Shown here: positions 29,542 through 39,596 of the stretch, piece after piece
Position numbering within the stretch: position 1 is the stretch's first letter
How the letters are laid out: the number at the start of each line of letters is the position of its first letter
From: Candidatus Tenderia electrophaga
GTDB lineage: Bacteria > Pseudomonadota > Gammaproteobacteria > Tenderiales > Tenderiaceae
Length of the DNA: 64,000 nucleotides
Direction: 5' to 3'
Assembly: GCA_001447805.1 (NCBI GenBank)
Contig: CP013099.1
Location: 2,799,181-2,863,180 of the forward strand
Translations under genes and position numbers: made by a program
The notes under the pieces: model-generated
The model's input: the letters and a program-made list of their open reading frames with translations, nothing else
The model's database searches: none
Told to the model about the DNA's origin: nothing

Positions 29542-31731
29542 TTACTGATGCCGGATGAGCCAGCAGTGGTGGATTTTGGGATTGCGGGCGAAATCGCGCG
29601 GCAGGGTGCGGGGGGTAATGTCCTCGACGGCGAAACGCGCCTCGAGCTCAGGATCAATCTTGAACTTCCTGAAATTATTGGAAAAAACCAGCGTTCCGCC
29701 GGCATCGAGCAGGGCCATGGCGGCCCCGATCACGGCCGGATGGTCACGCTGTACATCAAAGGTATCAGTCATGCGCTTGGACGATGAGAAGGTGGGGGGA
29801 TCGAGGAAGATCAGGTCGAATTTCGCCCGTTTGTAGACACCGCCCTGTTTGAGCCACTCCAGGCAGTCGGCCTGAACAAACTGGTGTTGCTCCCCATCAA
29901 AACCGTTCAGGGCCATGTTCTGCCTGGCCCAGTCCAGGTAAGTGTTGGACATATCCACGGTGAGGGTCGATTTCGCTCCGCCTCTGGCGGCGTAGACACT
30001 GACCGTGCCGGTATAGGCGAACAGGTTGAGGAAGCGCTTGCCCTTGGCCATGTCGGCCACCATTTGACGGGTGATACGGTGGTCCAGGAACAGGCCGGTG
30101 TCCAGATAGTCAGTGAAGTTGACCAGGAAGCGGCAACCGCCCTCCTCGATCTCAAAAAACTGCTTCTCCTCGGCTTGGCGGGTGTACTGGGCCGCCCCCT
30201 TCTGGCGCTTGCGCACCTTGAAGTAGACATTTTCCTGCGGCAGTGCCAGCACCTCGGGGATCACCGCCATGGCCTCGCGCAGGCGAAGTCGGGCCTTGCG
30301 CTCATCCACTGTCTTGGGCGCCTCGTATTCCTGCACATGCACCCAGCGCTGTTCGCCCTGATAGAGATCCACGGCCAGCGCGTATTCGGGCATGTCGGCG
30401 TCATAGAGTCGGTAGCAGCTCACCCCTTCGCGCCGCGCCCAACGGCCCAGCTCCTTCAGGTTCTTGCGTAGCCGGTTGGCCAGCATCTCGGCGCCGGGAC
30501 CCAGCTCCTCGGGTTTGGCCGGGCGCGGGCCGCGCTGCTCGGTCATGTACCACTCGGGGTCGATGTGAAAGCGCAGCAGCTTGCACGGCAGGGCGCCGTT
30601 GAACATGTTGTGCTGTTTTTGCGCCCGGATGCCCATCAGCTTGGCCAGCTCCGGATTGCCGGTGAAGACCGCTGCCTCCCAACCGCTAAACTCAGCTTTT
30701 AAACGCTCGCCCAGCTGGCGATAGAGTGGCTCCAGGGTTTCGCGCTCGCCCATGCGTTCGCCGTAGGGCGGATTGACCACTACCAGTCCCTGTTCCAGCT
30801 GTGCGGGTTTGCGCAACTCGGCGACGTCACGTTTGGCCAGACGAATATGCTCATCCAGCCCGGCGGCTGTTATGCTGGCCTGGGCGAACTGAATCGCCTT
30901 GCCGTGGCTGTCATAGCCGAAGATGGGGGGCAGATGCTCAAGACCGGTGTCGCGACGCTGTGCTGCCTCATCCGTCAGGCGCTGCCATAACGCGGCATCA
31001 TGTTGCTGCCAGGCCAAAAAGCCATAGCGCTCGCGCAGCAGACCGGGGGCCCAGTCGGCGGCGATCATGACGGCCTCGATCAGCAGCGTGCCCGAGCCGC
31101 ACATGGGGTCCACCAGCCCCCCGCCCTCCGCCGCAATGCGTGGCCATTCGGCGCGCAGCAGGATGGCGGCGGCCAGATTCTCTTTCAGCGGCGCCGCGCC
31201 CCCCGCCTGGCGATAACCGCGCTTGTGCAGGCTGTCGCCGGACAGGTCGAGATAGAGCGTGGCCTGGTCGCGCTGCAGAAAGAGGTTGATGCGCATGTCG
31301 GGATTCTGGATATCGACGGAAGGACGCTCGCCACAGGTCGCGCGGAATTGATCCACGATGGCGTCCTTGACCTTCTGTGCCCCGAACTGGCTGTGCTGAA
31401 TCTGGGAATTGCGCGCAACGAAGTCGATGGCCAGGGTCTCGCTCGGAGTGAAGTGTGCCGACCAGTCGACGCTCTGCACCCCTTCATACAGCGCCTCGGG
31501 CGTTGGGGCCGCAAATGTAGCCAGCGGCAACAGAATGCGGTTGGCGCAACGCGACCATAGACAGGCACGGTAGGCGGTTTCCATATCGCCGGAAAATTCA
31601 ACGCCGGCGGGTTGTTCGCGCAGCTGCGTGGCACCGAGTGCTTCCAGCTCGGACATGAGGAGCGCCGCCACACCCTTGGGCGCGGTGGCAAAAAAGCGGA
31701 GTGCCTCGTCCCCGGAGATTACGTCGGACAC
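29542..31731 (-). CDS. rlmL: 23S rRNA (guanine-N2/N7) methyltransferase RlmKL
   Basis: The 729-residue fusion methylates G2445 (N2) and G2069 (N7) of 23S rRNA. A THUMP domain (about 45-155) precedes the RlmL methyltransferase with NPPYGERMG. The RlmK domain follows, with FLNLFAYTGTVSVYAA and DPPTFSSSKRM. Start is GTG 31731; the only Shine-Dalgarno is a G-run provided by the adjacent palindromic repeat. Confidence 0.95.
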   Translation of the reverse strand: MSDVISGDEALRFFATAPKGVAALLMSELEALGATQLREQPAGVEFSGDMETAYRACLWSRCANRILLPLATFAAPTPEALYEGVQSVDWSAHFTPSETLAIDFVARNSQIQHSQFGAQKVKDAIVDQFRATCGERPSVDIQNPDMRINLFLQRDQATLYLDLSGDSLHKRGYRQAGGAAPLKENLAAAILLRAEWPRIAAEGGGLVDPMCGSGTLLIEAVMIAADWAPGLLRERYGFLAWQQHDAALWQRLTDEAAQRRDTGLEHLPPIFGYDSHGKAIQFAQASITAAGLDEHIRLAKRDVAELRKPAQLEQGLVVVNPPYGERMGERETLEPLYRQLGERLKAEFSGWEAAVFTGNPELAKLMGIRAQKQHNMFNGALPCKLLRFHIDPEWYMTEQRGPRPAKPEELGPGAEMLANRLRKNLKELGRWARREGVSCYRLYDADMPEYALAVDLYQGEQRWVHVQEYEAPKTVDERKARLRLREAMAVIPEVLALPQENVYFKVRKRQKGAAQYTRQAEEKQFFEIEEGGCRFLVNFTDYLDTGLFLDHRITRQMVADMAKGKRFLNLFAYTGTVSVYAARGGAKSTLTVDMSNTYLDWARQNMALNGFDGEQHQFVQADCLEWLKQGGVYKRAKFDLIFLDPPTFSSSKRMTDTFDVQRDHPAVIGAAMALLDAGGTLVFSNNFRKFKIDPELEARFAVEDITPRTLPRDFARNPKIHHCWLIRHQ

Positions 31732-31733
31732 GA

Positions 31734-31840
31734 TCCCCCCCTTTGAAAAAGGGCGGTTAGGGGGGATTTAAAAATCAATGAGGATTTAAATTTACGCCGC
31801 CTGGAAATCCCCCCCAGCCCCCCTTTAATAAAGGGGGGAG
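31734..31840. repeat. Composite palindromic repeat (MITE/REP-like)
   Basis: Two halves, each with a C-run, CTTTGAAAAAGGG or CTTTAATAAAGGG, and a G-run, face each other: one ends in TTAGGGGGGATTT and the other begins with AAATCCCCCCCAG. Halves can fold separately or as one long hairpin around an AT-rich centre. Elements of this composition are scattered in many proteobacterial genomes. It separates fabB from rlmL. Confidence 0.8.
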
Positions 31841-31865
31841 CCGAGGTCATCGCATGCATCATGGC

Positions 31866-33092
31866 CTAGCCGTGATAACGGCGGAATACCAAACAGGCAT
31901 TGGTGCCGCCGAAACCGAAGCTATTGGAGAGCATGAGCTCGGCGCCGGCCTCGTCCTTACGCTCCAGCAGGATGGGCATGCCCGCGGCGGCCGGGTCCAG
32001 GGTTTCGATATTGGCCGAGGCACAGAGAAAATCGTGCTGCATCATCAGCAGAGAATAGATGGCCTCGTTCACGCCCGCCGCCCCCAAGGCATGGCCGGTG
32101 AGCGATTTGGTGGAGCTGATGGCCGGCATGTCGTCGCCGAACACCGCACGGATCGCCTCCAGCTCCTTCATGTCGCCGGCCGGGGTGCTGGTGCCGTGGG
32201 CATTGATGTAATCCACCCGGCCTTCCACACCGTCCAGGGCCAGGCGCATGCAGCGCGCCGCCCCCTCGCCGGAAGGCTGCACCATGTCGAAGCCGTCTGA
32301 GGTGGCGCCGTAGCCCACCAGCTCGGCATAGATGCGGGCGCCGCGCGCCTGGGCGTGCTCCAGCGCTTCGAGCACCAGCACACCGCCGCCGCCGGAGATG
32401 ACAAAACCGTCGCGCTCCGCGTCATAGGCGCGCGAGGCCTTGTCGGGGGTTTCATTGTACTTGGATGACAGGGCCCCCATGGCGTCGAACATCATGCTCG
32501 ATTCCCAGCCCAGCTCCTCGCCGCCGCCGGCGAAGACCAGGTCCTGCTTGCCCAGCTGGATCTGCTCCATGGCGTTGCCGATGCAGTGAGCGCTGGTGGA
32601 ACAGGCCGAACTGATGGAATAGTTGACGCCCTTGATCTTGAAGGCGGTGGCCAGGTTGGCCGAAGTGGTGCTGCCCATGGTGCGCGGCACCATGTAGGGA
32701 CCAACGCGGCGGATGCCCTTTTGGCGCAGGGTGTCGGCCGCCAGCACGGTGTTGGCGTGGGAGGCACCACCGGAGCCGACGATGAGGCCGGCGCGGGGAT
32801 TGGAGATAAGGGTCTCGTCCAGCCCGGCATCCGCGATGGCCTGCTGCATGGCGATGCAGTTATAGGCCGCCGCATCGCCCATAAAACGGCGCAGCTTGCG
32901 ATCGATCAGCGCCCCGATATCCACATTGACGGATCCGTGCACATGGGAACGAAATCCAAGCTCGGCATATTCCTCGCTGAATTCGATGCCCGAGCGACCG
33001 GCCCGGAGGGAGCCGGTCACTTCGTCCTTGTTATTACCGATACTGGAAACAATCCCCAGCCCTGTGACAACCACTCGTCTCACTGCTGACAC
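31866..33092 (-). CDS. fabB: 3-oxoacyl-ACP synthase I
   Basis: The 408-residue condensing enzyme elongates acyl-ACP in type II fatty-acid synthesis and is needed for unsaturated chains. The active-site Cys is in [14 protein letters not shown]. The two His are in [11 protein letters not shown] and [12 protein letters not shown]. Only two bases separate it from fabA, forming the classical fabAB operon. Confidence 0.97.
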   Translation of the reverse strand: MSAVRRVVVTGLGIVSSIGNNKDEVTGSLRAGRSGIEFSEEYAELGFRSHVHGSVNVDIGALIDRKLRRFMGDAAAYNCIAMQQAIADAGLDETLISNPRAGLIVGSGGASHANTVLAADTLRQKGIRRVGPYMVPRTMGSTTSANLATAFKIKGVNYSISSACSTSAHCIGNAMEQIQLGKQDLVFAGGGEELGWESSMMFDAMGALSSKYNETPDKASRAYDAERDGFVISGGGGVLVLEALEHAQARGARIYAELVGYGATSDGFDMVQPSGEGAARCMRLALDGVEGRVDYINAHGTSTPAGDMKELEAIRAVFGDDMPAISSTKSLTGHALGAAGVNEAIYSLLMMQHDFLCASANIETLDPAAAGMPILLERKDEAGAELMLSNSFGFGGTNACLVFRRYHG

Positions 33093-33094
33093 CC

Positions 33095-33610
33095 TTACAT
33101 GTTTTCAGTAGAAGTAAACAGTCCTACGCGCAGATCTTTGGCAGTGTAAATCACCTTGCCATCCACTTCCAATTCCGCATCCGCCACGCCCATATAGAGC
33201 TTGCGCATAATGACGCGGGTCATGTCCACACGATAGGTCACCAGTTTCTTGTCCGGCGTCACCTGGCCGCGAAAGCCGACTTCGCCCACGCCCAGGGCGC
33301 GACCGCGGCCGGGACCGCCGCTCCAGCCGAGAAAAAAACCGATCAATTGCCACATGGCGTCCAAACCGAGACAGCCGGGCATGACCGGATCACCATGGAA
33401 ATGGCATTCAAAAAACCAGAGCTCAGGCTTGATGTCGAGCTCGGCAATAATCTGGCCTTTGCCATGAGCACCGCCGTCGCTGGATATCGTAGTGATGCGG
33501 TCGAACATCAGCATCGGCGGCAGCGGCAGCTGGGCATTGCCCGGACCGAACAACTCACCGCGGCCGCATTGCAGCAGCTCTTCCCGTGTAAAGCTTTCCT
33601 TATTGTGCAT
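33095..33610 (-). CDS. fabA: 3-hydroxydecanoyl-ACP dehydratase/isomerase
   Basis: The 171-residue hot-dog-fold enzyme dehydrates 3-hydroxydecanoyl-ACP and isomerises the product to cis-3-decenoyl-ACP, which starts unsaturated fatty acids. Catalytic His and Asp are in [22 protein letters not shown] (His near 70, Asp near 84). First gene of the fabAB operon; no FadR or FabR site was confidently found in the 190 bases upstream. Confidence 0.97.
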   Translation of the reverse strand: MHNKESFTREELLQCGRGELFGPGNAQLPLPPMLMFDRITTISSDGGAHGKGQIIAELDIKPELWFFECHFHGDPVMPGCLGLDAMWQLIGFFLGWSGGPGRGRALGVGEVGFRGQVTPDKKLVTYRVDMTRVIMRKLYMGVADAELEVDGKVIYTAKDLRVGLFTSTENM

Positions 33611-33800
33611 AAATGACTGTTTTGTTGTTATTTCGCCGCCAGCGAGGGGCGGTTGATGACAAGAACGCCGCCGCCGGCGAAGCGCCCTTTCCCCACTTAT
33701 AATTTAGCCGCACATAATAACAGAAATGAATTACCCGCAGCGCGCCTAATTGCGTCCCCCTGAATGGCGGCAAAAATGATTTGTATAGCAGCAAGTCAAC

Positions 33801-34526
33801 TCAATGCCATCTACCCCGCTCGGCGGGCTCGATGGCATCGACCTCGATGACGTGCTCGGCCACCACTGACCAGCGCACATCCAGACCGTAAAGCGTAACC
33901 ACGTAAGGCTTGGCGCCGCGCCTGCCGGCATGATAGGCGGGGCGGGGATCAAGGCTGAGGACCGCCTCGATCAGTTCGGGCAGGTCCGGATAAGCGGCGG
34001 CATAACGGCGGCACTGCCGCTGTGCCAGGGCGCCAAACCGCACTTGAAACCGAGCCTCCGGCGGCTCTGCAGCATAGTCGGCCCGGGCCCCGGCGACAGC
34101 ATCCTCAGTCGCCAGGTAGGGCTTGATGTCGAGCACTGGTGTCCCATTCACCAGGTCCACTCCGCGCAGCAATAGGGAAACACCCTCCTCATCGCGTTCC
34201 ACACCTGCCAACGCCACTACGGACAGGCCAATAGGATTGGGACGGTGAGTGGCGCGGCTGGCGAACACCCCGACCCTGCGGTTACCCCCCAACCGCGGCG
34301 GGCGCACGCTCAAACGCGCCTGCTGTCCGAGACAATGATGAAACACGAAACTAATCCATACATGGGAATACCCCTCCAGACCGGCGCAGACCTCGGGCCG
34401 ATCATAGGGCGGCAGCAACTGTAACCGGGCGCAGGCCGATGCCACCAGCCGCGATTGCCGCGGCACGCCGAACTTGTCACTGAAACAGGAGTGGATGATC
34501 CCGACGGGCTCGATTGAAAAGGTCAT
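33801..34526 (-). CDS. trmO: tRNA (t6A37 N6)-methyltransferase TrmO
   Basis: The 241-residue protein belongs to the TsaA/TrmO family, which methylates N6-threonylcarbamoyladenosine in tRNA-Thr. SDKFGVPRQSRL, VGVFASRATHRPNPIGLS and LDIKPYL are diagnostic. ATG 34526 gives the family start (MTFSIEPVGIIHS); a frame extension to 34568 is not conserved. Confidence 0.93.
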   Translation of the reverse strand: MTFSIEPVGIIHSCFSDKFGVPRQSRLVASACARLQLLPPYDRPEVCAGLEGYSHVWISFVFHHCLGQQARLSVRPPRLGGNRRVGVFASRATHRPNPIGLSVVALAGVERDEEGVSLLLRGVDLVNGTPVLDIKPYLATEDAVAGARADYAAEPPEARFQVRFGALAQRQCRRYAAAYPDLPELIEAVLSLDPRPAYHAGRRGAKPYVVTLYGLDVRWSVVAEHVIEVDAIEPAERGRWH

Positions 34527-34568
34527 GAACGATGCGCTGTTTACAAACCGACCCCCAGGATAAAACAA

Positions 34569-34596
34569 AGGGCCGCTGCTGAGCGGCCCTTCTTTT
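34569..34596. terminator. Hairpin terminator
   Basis: GGGCCGCT-GCTG-AGCGGCCC is followed by TTCTTTT on the plus strand and by TTTGTTTTA on the minus strand, so it could stop transcription either way. Confidence 0.6.
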
Positions 34597-34663
34597 AAAT
34601 TCGCAGTCTTGGCTAGCTTAGCCGGACCGCGTAATCAACATTGAGAAAACATATCAACCAAAT

Positions 34664-34873
34664 CTAGAAAATCGCCACATTACCCAAAACAGCTAGCAGC
34701 AAAAAAATTAGGCATACGCCCGCCACTATGGGCACATCATCTTCTGACGCTAAACGTCCTATCATAATTCCTCCCGAGATATTGTCACGTGTTGACGAAA
34801 GTACTACCACCGAGGTGCGCATCGCATTCGCCCATAGAGATATGGCGAATCCAATGAGGCCTACATAAATCAC
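34664..34873 (-). CDS. Small hypothetical membrane protein
   Basis: A 69-residue frame with a GTG start has two hydrophobic segments (IYVGLIGFAISLW near the start, VAGVCLIFLLLAVLGNVAIF at the end), so it could be a small inner-membrane protein. No good Shine-Dalgarno is present and I know no family. It lies in an AT-rich 476-base gap (34527-35002) that otherwise holds only a terminator, so it is uncertain. Confidence 0.3.
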   Translation of the reverse strand: MIYVGLIGFAISLWANAMRTSVVVLSSTRDNISGGIMIGRLASEDDVPIVAGVCLIFLLLAVLGNVAIF

Positions 34874-35002
34874 GGCGTGAGGTACCCTTTAGGGCGGCAA
34901 ACGCTTACTAAGCCCTCTATAAATTTAGTAAAACGCTAGATGATTACAAAGAATAAAATCAGATATTGAAAGACGAATTTACTATAACAATTGCTAGCCT
35001 CG

Positions 35003-35929
35003 TCAAGGCGTTGGTTCCAACGCCTCCAGCCGCGCCTCGAGCGCCTCCGCTGGCATCACCGACAAACCCAATCGGCGGGCAATGGCGGTATTCAATTTAA
35101 CCGAAAAATACTCGGGATGCTGCTCCGTGGCCGAGGGCAGCCGACAATCACTCATGAGGCAATTGACCATTTCGGCGCTCTGACGCCCAAGTTGCTCGGG
35201 AGATGAATACAGCGCCAACAAAGCGCCCGCTTTGACATAGGATTCAGAATAGGCGATCAGGGGCTTGCGCCCGCGCAGGCTGGCCAACAGCAAGGCCTGG
35301 ACGGCGCGGCGGTTGAACAGATAGGGATCGGGCAATACCAGGATGGCGTCATTGTTGCGCACCGCGCCCTGCAAGGTGGTCACCAAGCGCCGGTCGTCGT
35401 GCAAGGGTACCGGCTGTAACTCCAGGTGTTGACGGCCGGCGGCACTAAGCAGCTGGGCGGTGTGTTCGGCGGAGACCTCACCGTAGAGAAAGCCCAAAGA
35501 TTGAAGCCCCGGCAGCGCGATCTTGGCCAGATTGATAAAGCGATAGGCCGGCTGGTCGATAAAGACCACTCTGTGGTCTTTGGCCAACATGTCCTGGTCA
35601 CGCAACCAGTGATAACTGCTCAGCGGCAACATGGTGTAGATCACCCGCACCTCGGCCAAATCGGCGGCCGCCAAGGTCTTGGCCGCCTCCACACCGGCGG
35701 CGACGATCACACCGCCCGGCGCCGGGCTCATGCCCGAGGTAAAATTTTCGGCCCGCAGATAACGCATCCCCTGTACTGTTTCGCCGGGCGCCAGCGCCTT
35801 CTCAAACCCTTGACGAAATGAACTGTAGAGGGGGGATTCCTGGCTCACCAGAAGCAGCAGACGAGCCTGGGCATTGGCGCTTAATACCAACCCGACGATA
35901 ACTATCCAGACTGCCTTATTAGCCATCAT
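35003..35929 (-). CDS. ABC transporter substrate-binding-like protein
   Basis: The 308-residue protein has a signal peptide (VWIVIVGLVLSANAQA) and a two-lobed periplasmic-binding fold of the ABC_sub_bind type, with GGVIVAAGVEAAKTL, SLGFLYGEVS and RKPLIAYSESYVKAGALLALY. No permease or ATPase gene is adjacent. It lies 49 bases downstream of a TonB-dependent receptor gene on the same strand, so it may serve as that receptor's periplasmic partner or as a sensor. The ligand is unknown. Confidence 0.75.
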   Translation of the reverse strand: MMANKAVWIVIVGLVLSANAQARLLLLVSQESPLYSSFRQGFEKALAPGETVQGMRYLRAENFTSGMSPAPGGVIVAAGVEAAKTLAAADLAEVRVIYTMLPLSSYHWLRDQDMLAKDHRVVFIDQPAYRFINLAKIALPGLQSLGFLYGEVSAEHTAQLLSAAGRQHLELQPVPLHDDRRLVTTLQGAVRNNDAILVLPDPYLFNRRAVQALLLASLRGRKPLIAYSESYVKAGALLALYSSPEQLGRQSAEMVNCLMSDCRLPSATEQHPEYFSVKLNTAIARRLGLSVMPAEALEARLEALEPTP

Positions 35930-35978
35930 ACGTTATTCGCGCGCCTACCTGCGCCGGCCCCCACGGCGCAAGCTCTGT

Positions 35979-38069
35979 TTACAAGCTCGCCTTAATCGTC
36001 AGATACGCTGATGACGCCGCCTCGGTTTGCTGGGGATAAAAGGACTGATGCCTCAAGAGCTCCATCTCCGGGTATCGTCCCAGCACATTGCGCGCCGCTA
36101 AGGCCAGCTCAAGATCATAGCTATCCATCCTGAATTGTCTTGCCACTTTCACATCCAGGCGCCGCACCGGCTCGCGAAAATTGACTTCCCGCGCCGATTC
36201 CCATCCCTGTACTCGATCCATGAAGTAGTAACCGATCCCGGCACTGTAGCCGCGCTCGAAATCCATCATATAGAGCAGACTAAAGGTGTGCCGCGGCGCC
36301 TCGACGGCGTTTTTTGTATGTAAGATCGCCCCATCGAAAGCCAGCACCCTCTCATCTATATCGGCGAAGGCATAGCCCATATACAGACTGGATTTGTCAA
36401 CAAACGTAAATTTTGTTTCCACTTCCAGCCCCCTGACGATGAAAGAGTAGCGGTTGTGGTAAATGCCGCGGTCTCCGGTGAAATCATCCGCCGACACTGT
36501 GGACAAGCCGATCAAGCGGTGCATATCGTCGTAATATAATTTGACGTCATATTCCGCCATGCCCCGAGAGGACAGCCCGTGGTAACCCAGTTCATAGGAA
36601 GTGATCTCCTCCACGCGGGTATCGCGCAGCCCGGCCCAGAATTCATCATAGATATCCGGTCCAGGGCCTACCAAGGTGCCATTGTTATAGAAATTGGTCG
36701 TGCCGTCGTAGTGGTACAGCGAGGTCCATTCGAACATGGAGGGCGCACGAATCGCCTGAGAACCGGTTAGGCGCAGGCTTTTGCCGGGGGAAAACCGATA
36801 ATTGGCTCCGACGCGCGGCGAGATGTGGGTGCCGATGGTACTGTAATCCTCCAACATGGCGCCGCCGTTGAACAGCCAGGCGCGGCTGGCGGCCCATTCC
36901 AGATTGGCGAAGGCATATTTGAGATGATTATGTATCTCACCGCCGGGCATCAGGTTCTGTCCGCCCCAGACTTGATCGTCGCGCGCGCCCGCGCCCCAGA
37001 CCATGCGCAGCTCATCAGTAAGCCCAACGTTGTGCTGCAATTCCAGCTCGTAACGATGGGTACGGCGGCTGAAATCCACGCGCATGGGCTCCACCACCAG
37101 ATCGTTGCCCCCAATCGTGCCAAGCGTGACCTGTTCGGTCACAAAGACCTCATCGACACGCTGGAAGATATGATAAAACTGCAGCGAAACGCTCTCACCG
37201 ATCCCCAGTGTGCGTTCCCAACGGATTTGCTCATAGTGATTCAGCTCGCTCTTTTCGCGATCGGGACTCAAGCCCGGAAACGCGGTGGTGCGGTTCTCGA
37301 CACCGCGAGGGCCCTCAGCGACACCGGCCTCAAAGGTCATCACATCTGTGTTACTTAAAGCGTAATCGCCCCGCATGGAAAGGATGCGGGTGCGTTTGTA
37401 ATCGAATCGCTCGGGAAAACCGTCATCCTGAGTAAACGCCGCCGTGACACGATAATCGAGCTTTCCCACAGCGTCACCGTGACGCAGAAATACTTCACGT
37501 ACATCCTCGTCCCCCAGATTGGTTTTTATCATCGTCCCTTTGTCCAATACCGGGTGACGGGTAATGATGTTGATCACGCCAAGAAAGGAATTGGCGCCGT
37601 AACTGGCAGAGTTCGGACCCCGCACGACTTCGATGCGCTCGATATCGTCCAGCGTGATGGGCAGAGTGGCCCAAGGCACGCCGCCGATGGCCGTGGTATA
37701 AACGGAGCGACCGTCGATCAGCACCTGCATCTGACGCACGAAACGGTCCTTGGTATAGTGGTAACTAACGCCGGGCGTATGGCCGTCGTGATAGCCGACG
37801 ATAAAGCCCGGCACCAGACGGAACAGTTCGGGTATTTCACGCGCGCCGGAGGCTTCGATCATGCGCCGGTCGATTACCGTCACCGCCTGGGGTGCATCGA
37901 CCACCGACTGCGGCATGCGGGTCGCGGACACCACCACCGGCACATCCTGCCAAAAGGCCTCCTCCGACAACGGTGGTTCAGTCTCGGCGACACAATTGAG
38001 CGGGAGGATGGTTAAGGCGGCTAGAAATAGGCGATTCAGCGATACACGCTTCCCCGGGGCGTTCTTCAT
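35979..38069 (-). CDS. TonB-dependent outer-membrane receptor
   Basis: The product is about 696 residues. After a signal peptide ending near NCVAE it has a plug domain (about 30-150) with VVVSATRMPQSVVDAPQAVTV, VEVVRGPNSASYGANSFLGVINI and a TonB-box-like VPVVVSA. A 22-strand barrel follows, ending in YLTIKASL. The cargo cannot be read from the sequence. ATG 38069 has GAGGAGA upstream and gives the signal peptide; the 31-codon upstream extension is rejected. Probably one operon with the substrate-binding-like gene. Confidence 0.9.
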   Translation of the reverse strand: MKNAPGKRVSLNRLFLAALTILPLNCVAETEPPLSEEAFWQDVPVVVSATRMPQSVVDAPQAVTVIDRRMIEASGAREIPELFRLVPGFIVGYHDGHTPGVSYHYTKDRFVRQMQVLIDGRSVYTTAIGGVPWATLPITLDDIERIEVVRGPNSASYGANSFLGVINIITRHPVLDKGTMIKTNLGDEDVREVFLRHGDAVGKLDYRVTAAFTQDDGFPERFDYKRTRILSMRGDYALSNTDVMTFEAGVAEGPRGVENRTTAFPGLSPDREKSELNHYEQIRWERTLGIGESVSLQFYHIFQRVDEVFVTEQVTLGTIGGNDLVVEPMRVDFSRRTHRYELELQHNVGLTDELRMVWGAGARDDQVWGGQNLMPGGEIHNHLKYAFANLEWAASRAWLFNGGAMLEDYSTIGTHISPRVGANYRFSPGKSLRLTGSQAIRAPSMFEWTSLYHYDGTTNFYNNGTLVGPGPDIYDEFWAGLRDTRVEEITSYELGYHGLSSRGMAEYDVKLYYDDMHRLIGLSTVSADDFTGDRGIYHNRYSFIVRGLEVETKFTFVDKSSLYMGYAFADIDERVLAFDGAILHTKNAVEAPRHTFSLLYMMDFERGYSAGIGYYFMDRVQGWESAREVNFREPVRRLDVKVARQFRMDSYDLELALAARNVLGRYPEMELLRHQSFYPQQTEAASSAYLTIKASL

Positions 38070-38319
38070 ATAGTGATTCTCCTCATTATCATGACCAAAT
38101 GTGCGACCTGGCTGTAAGCGAAACAACCAAAACCGGGTCGGACCAACCCGAATTGAATACATCAGAGCATGTAATATTAATCAATTGTTAAATAGTTATG
38201 CTCCTGAAATCCTATATCCGTCAGGCAATTGTTAATTTATTAGTAATTAATGAATGATACATGAGCGGCCAAGCCGGCGAGCGGTGGGGAGAGGGTGTTG
38301 ATGGGCATTCAGCCCTGTT

Positions 38320-38640
38320 TCAGAGGCGATGCGGCTCCAATTCGATGCGTTCCAGGCGCTGACCCAACATCCATACCTCGCCGCGATAACGCTCCGCACC
38401 GGTGCTGGAGAATTCAAATGCAAACTTGCGCCTTACCGAAAGCCTGCCGCCGGCGCCGCGCTTGAATCCTACGACGGCCCGCATCATGATGCTTTGATCC
38501 AGCAGCTGCAGTCCCAACTCGTCACAGCGACGTTGGGCGGCACGCAAGGCGAGGTGTTTAATCCCTTGGCTTTTCCACCAAAACACGAAGCCGAACGCCA
38601 CCCCGGCCAGCAGCATGAGATTGAATAGATAGGCCGCCAT
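38320..38640 (-). CDS. DUF3301-family protein
   Basis: The 106-residue protein has an N-terminal membrane helix (LFNLMLLAGVAFGFVFWW) and a cytoplasmic part with RRCDELGLQLLDQSI, RKFAFEFSSTGAERYRG and MLGQRLERIELEPHR, as in DUF3301. Function unknown. Its ATG overlaps the stop of the upstream gene by one base, so it is translationally coupled. Confidence 0.8.
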   Translation of the reverse strand: MAAYLFNLMLLAGVAFGFVFWWKSQGIKHLALRAAQRRCDELGLQLLDQSIMMRAVVGFKRGAGGRLSVRRKFAFEFSSTGAERYRGEVWMLGQRLERIELEPHRL

Positions 38641-39578
38641 CAGGGCGCCGCCCGCCAACCGATTTCCAGCGCCGTGTGCGCGCCCACCAGGGTCTGGCTC
38701 AAATGCGTCGGCATGTTTGCCTGCGTCTCGGACTCCGGAATATAGGCCCCCATGATCTCAGCATAACGCTGCGGCAGCAGGGGCGCACGCTCCGGCTCGG
38801 CATAGCCCTGCGGGAAGATGGGCTGACCGCTGGCCAGGTCGTACTTGTCGGTCGCCCCCAGGGTATGGAGCACCTCGTGGGCGATGACCACGTTGTTGCT
38901 GCCCTCCATTTCGGCGGCGGCAAACACGTGCACCACGCTCACCATGCCTTTTTGCAGACCGGTGGAATGCGCCAGGCGCCGCCCCGCCTCGGCCGGGTAA
39001 TACAGGGCGAACACCCGGATATCCGGCCGCGGCCCCTCATAGGCATCGTTGACGGCGGCCCAGTAACGCAACTTCAGACTCCAAAGCATGGTCGCCAACA
39101 GCTCACCCGGGCGTGGCGGCAGCGGCGGTGACTGCGTGAGTTCAGGCCCCAGGCGCACCTGCAGCGGGTGTTTCAGCGGCACGCCGTAGCGCCTGATCTG
39201 CTGTGAAAAATAGTGCTGGATCGAGGCGAAACCGGCGTCATCAAGGGTGCGCAGATAGCTACTCACGCCGGCCCCCTGATCCAGGTTAATAGGATAGACC
39301 ACCACCCACAGGGGCTCAGTCCAGTCGGTGGAACGCAATACCGTCAACCAGCTGTCCAGCGCCACCGCCGCCAATATAATCAACAGCAGGGCAATTCTAA
39401 ATTTTCTGAAACCGCCGCTGGATGCAGTCATCCCCGGGACTGAAGTTCGTTCAGTGGGGATAACTGTGGCAGCGCGTTTGGATCCAAGCTTGTCGTAGGC
39501 GATGCCGCAGGCAGGACACTGCCACGCCGGGGCCCGCTCATCTGTGCCGCGCTCATGGCCGCACTTGGGACACGTCAA
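38640..39578 (-). CDS. Zinc-ribbon, membrane-anchored putative metallopeptidase
   Basis: The 312-residue protein starts with a zinc ribbon (Cys 3, 6, 21 and 24), followed by a membrane helix (about 60-80, IALLLIILAAVALDSWL). The extracytoplasmic domain contains an HExxH motif in IAHEVLHTLGATDKYD near residue 233. A third metal ligand is not obvious. I recognise no named family. It sits in an apparent operon with an Ig-like protein upstream (18-base gap) and the DUF3301 gene downstream. Confidence 0.72.
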   Translation of the reverse strand: MTCPKCGHERGTDERAPAWQCPACGIAYDKLGSKRAATVIPTERTSVPGMTASSGGFRKFRIALLLIILAAVALDSWLTVLRSTDWTEPLWVVVYPINLDQGAGVSSYLRTLDDAGFASIQHYFSQQIRRYGVPLKHPLQVRLGPELTQSPPLPPRPGELLATMLWSLKLRYWAAVNDAYEGPRPDIRVFALYYPAEAGRRLAHSTGLQKGMVSVVHVFAAAEMEGSNNVVIAHEVLHTLGATDKYDLASGQPIFPQGYAEPERAPLLPQRYAEIMGAYIPESETQANMPTHLSQTLVGAHTALEIGWRAAP

Positions 39579-39596
39579 CGACGCTCCTCCGCCGGG

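Noticed and set aside
28274-29548. 424-codon plus-strand frame opposite the vWA gene
   Set aside because: Shadow of a signal-peptide-bearing vWA protein, with no start signal of its own.
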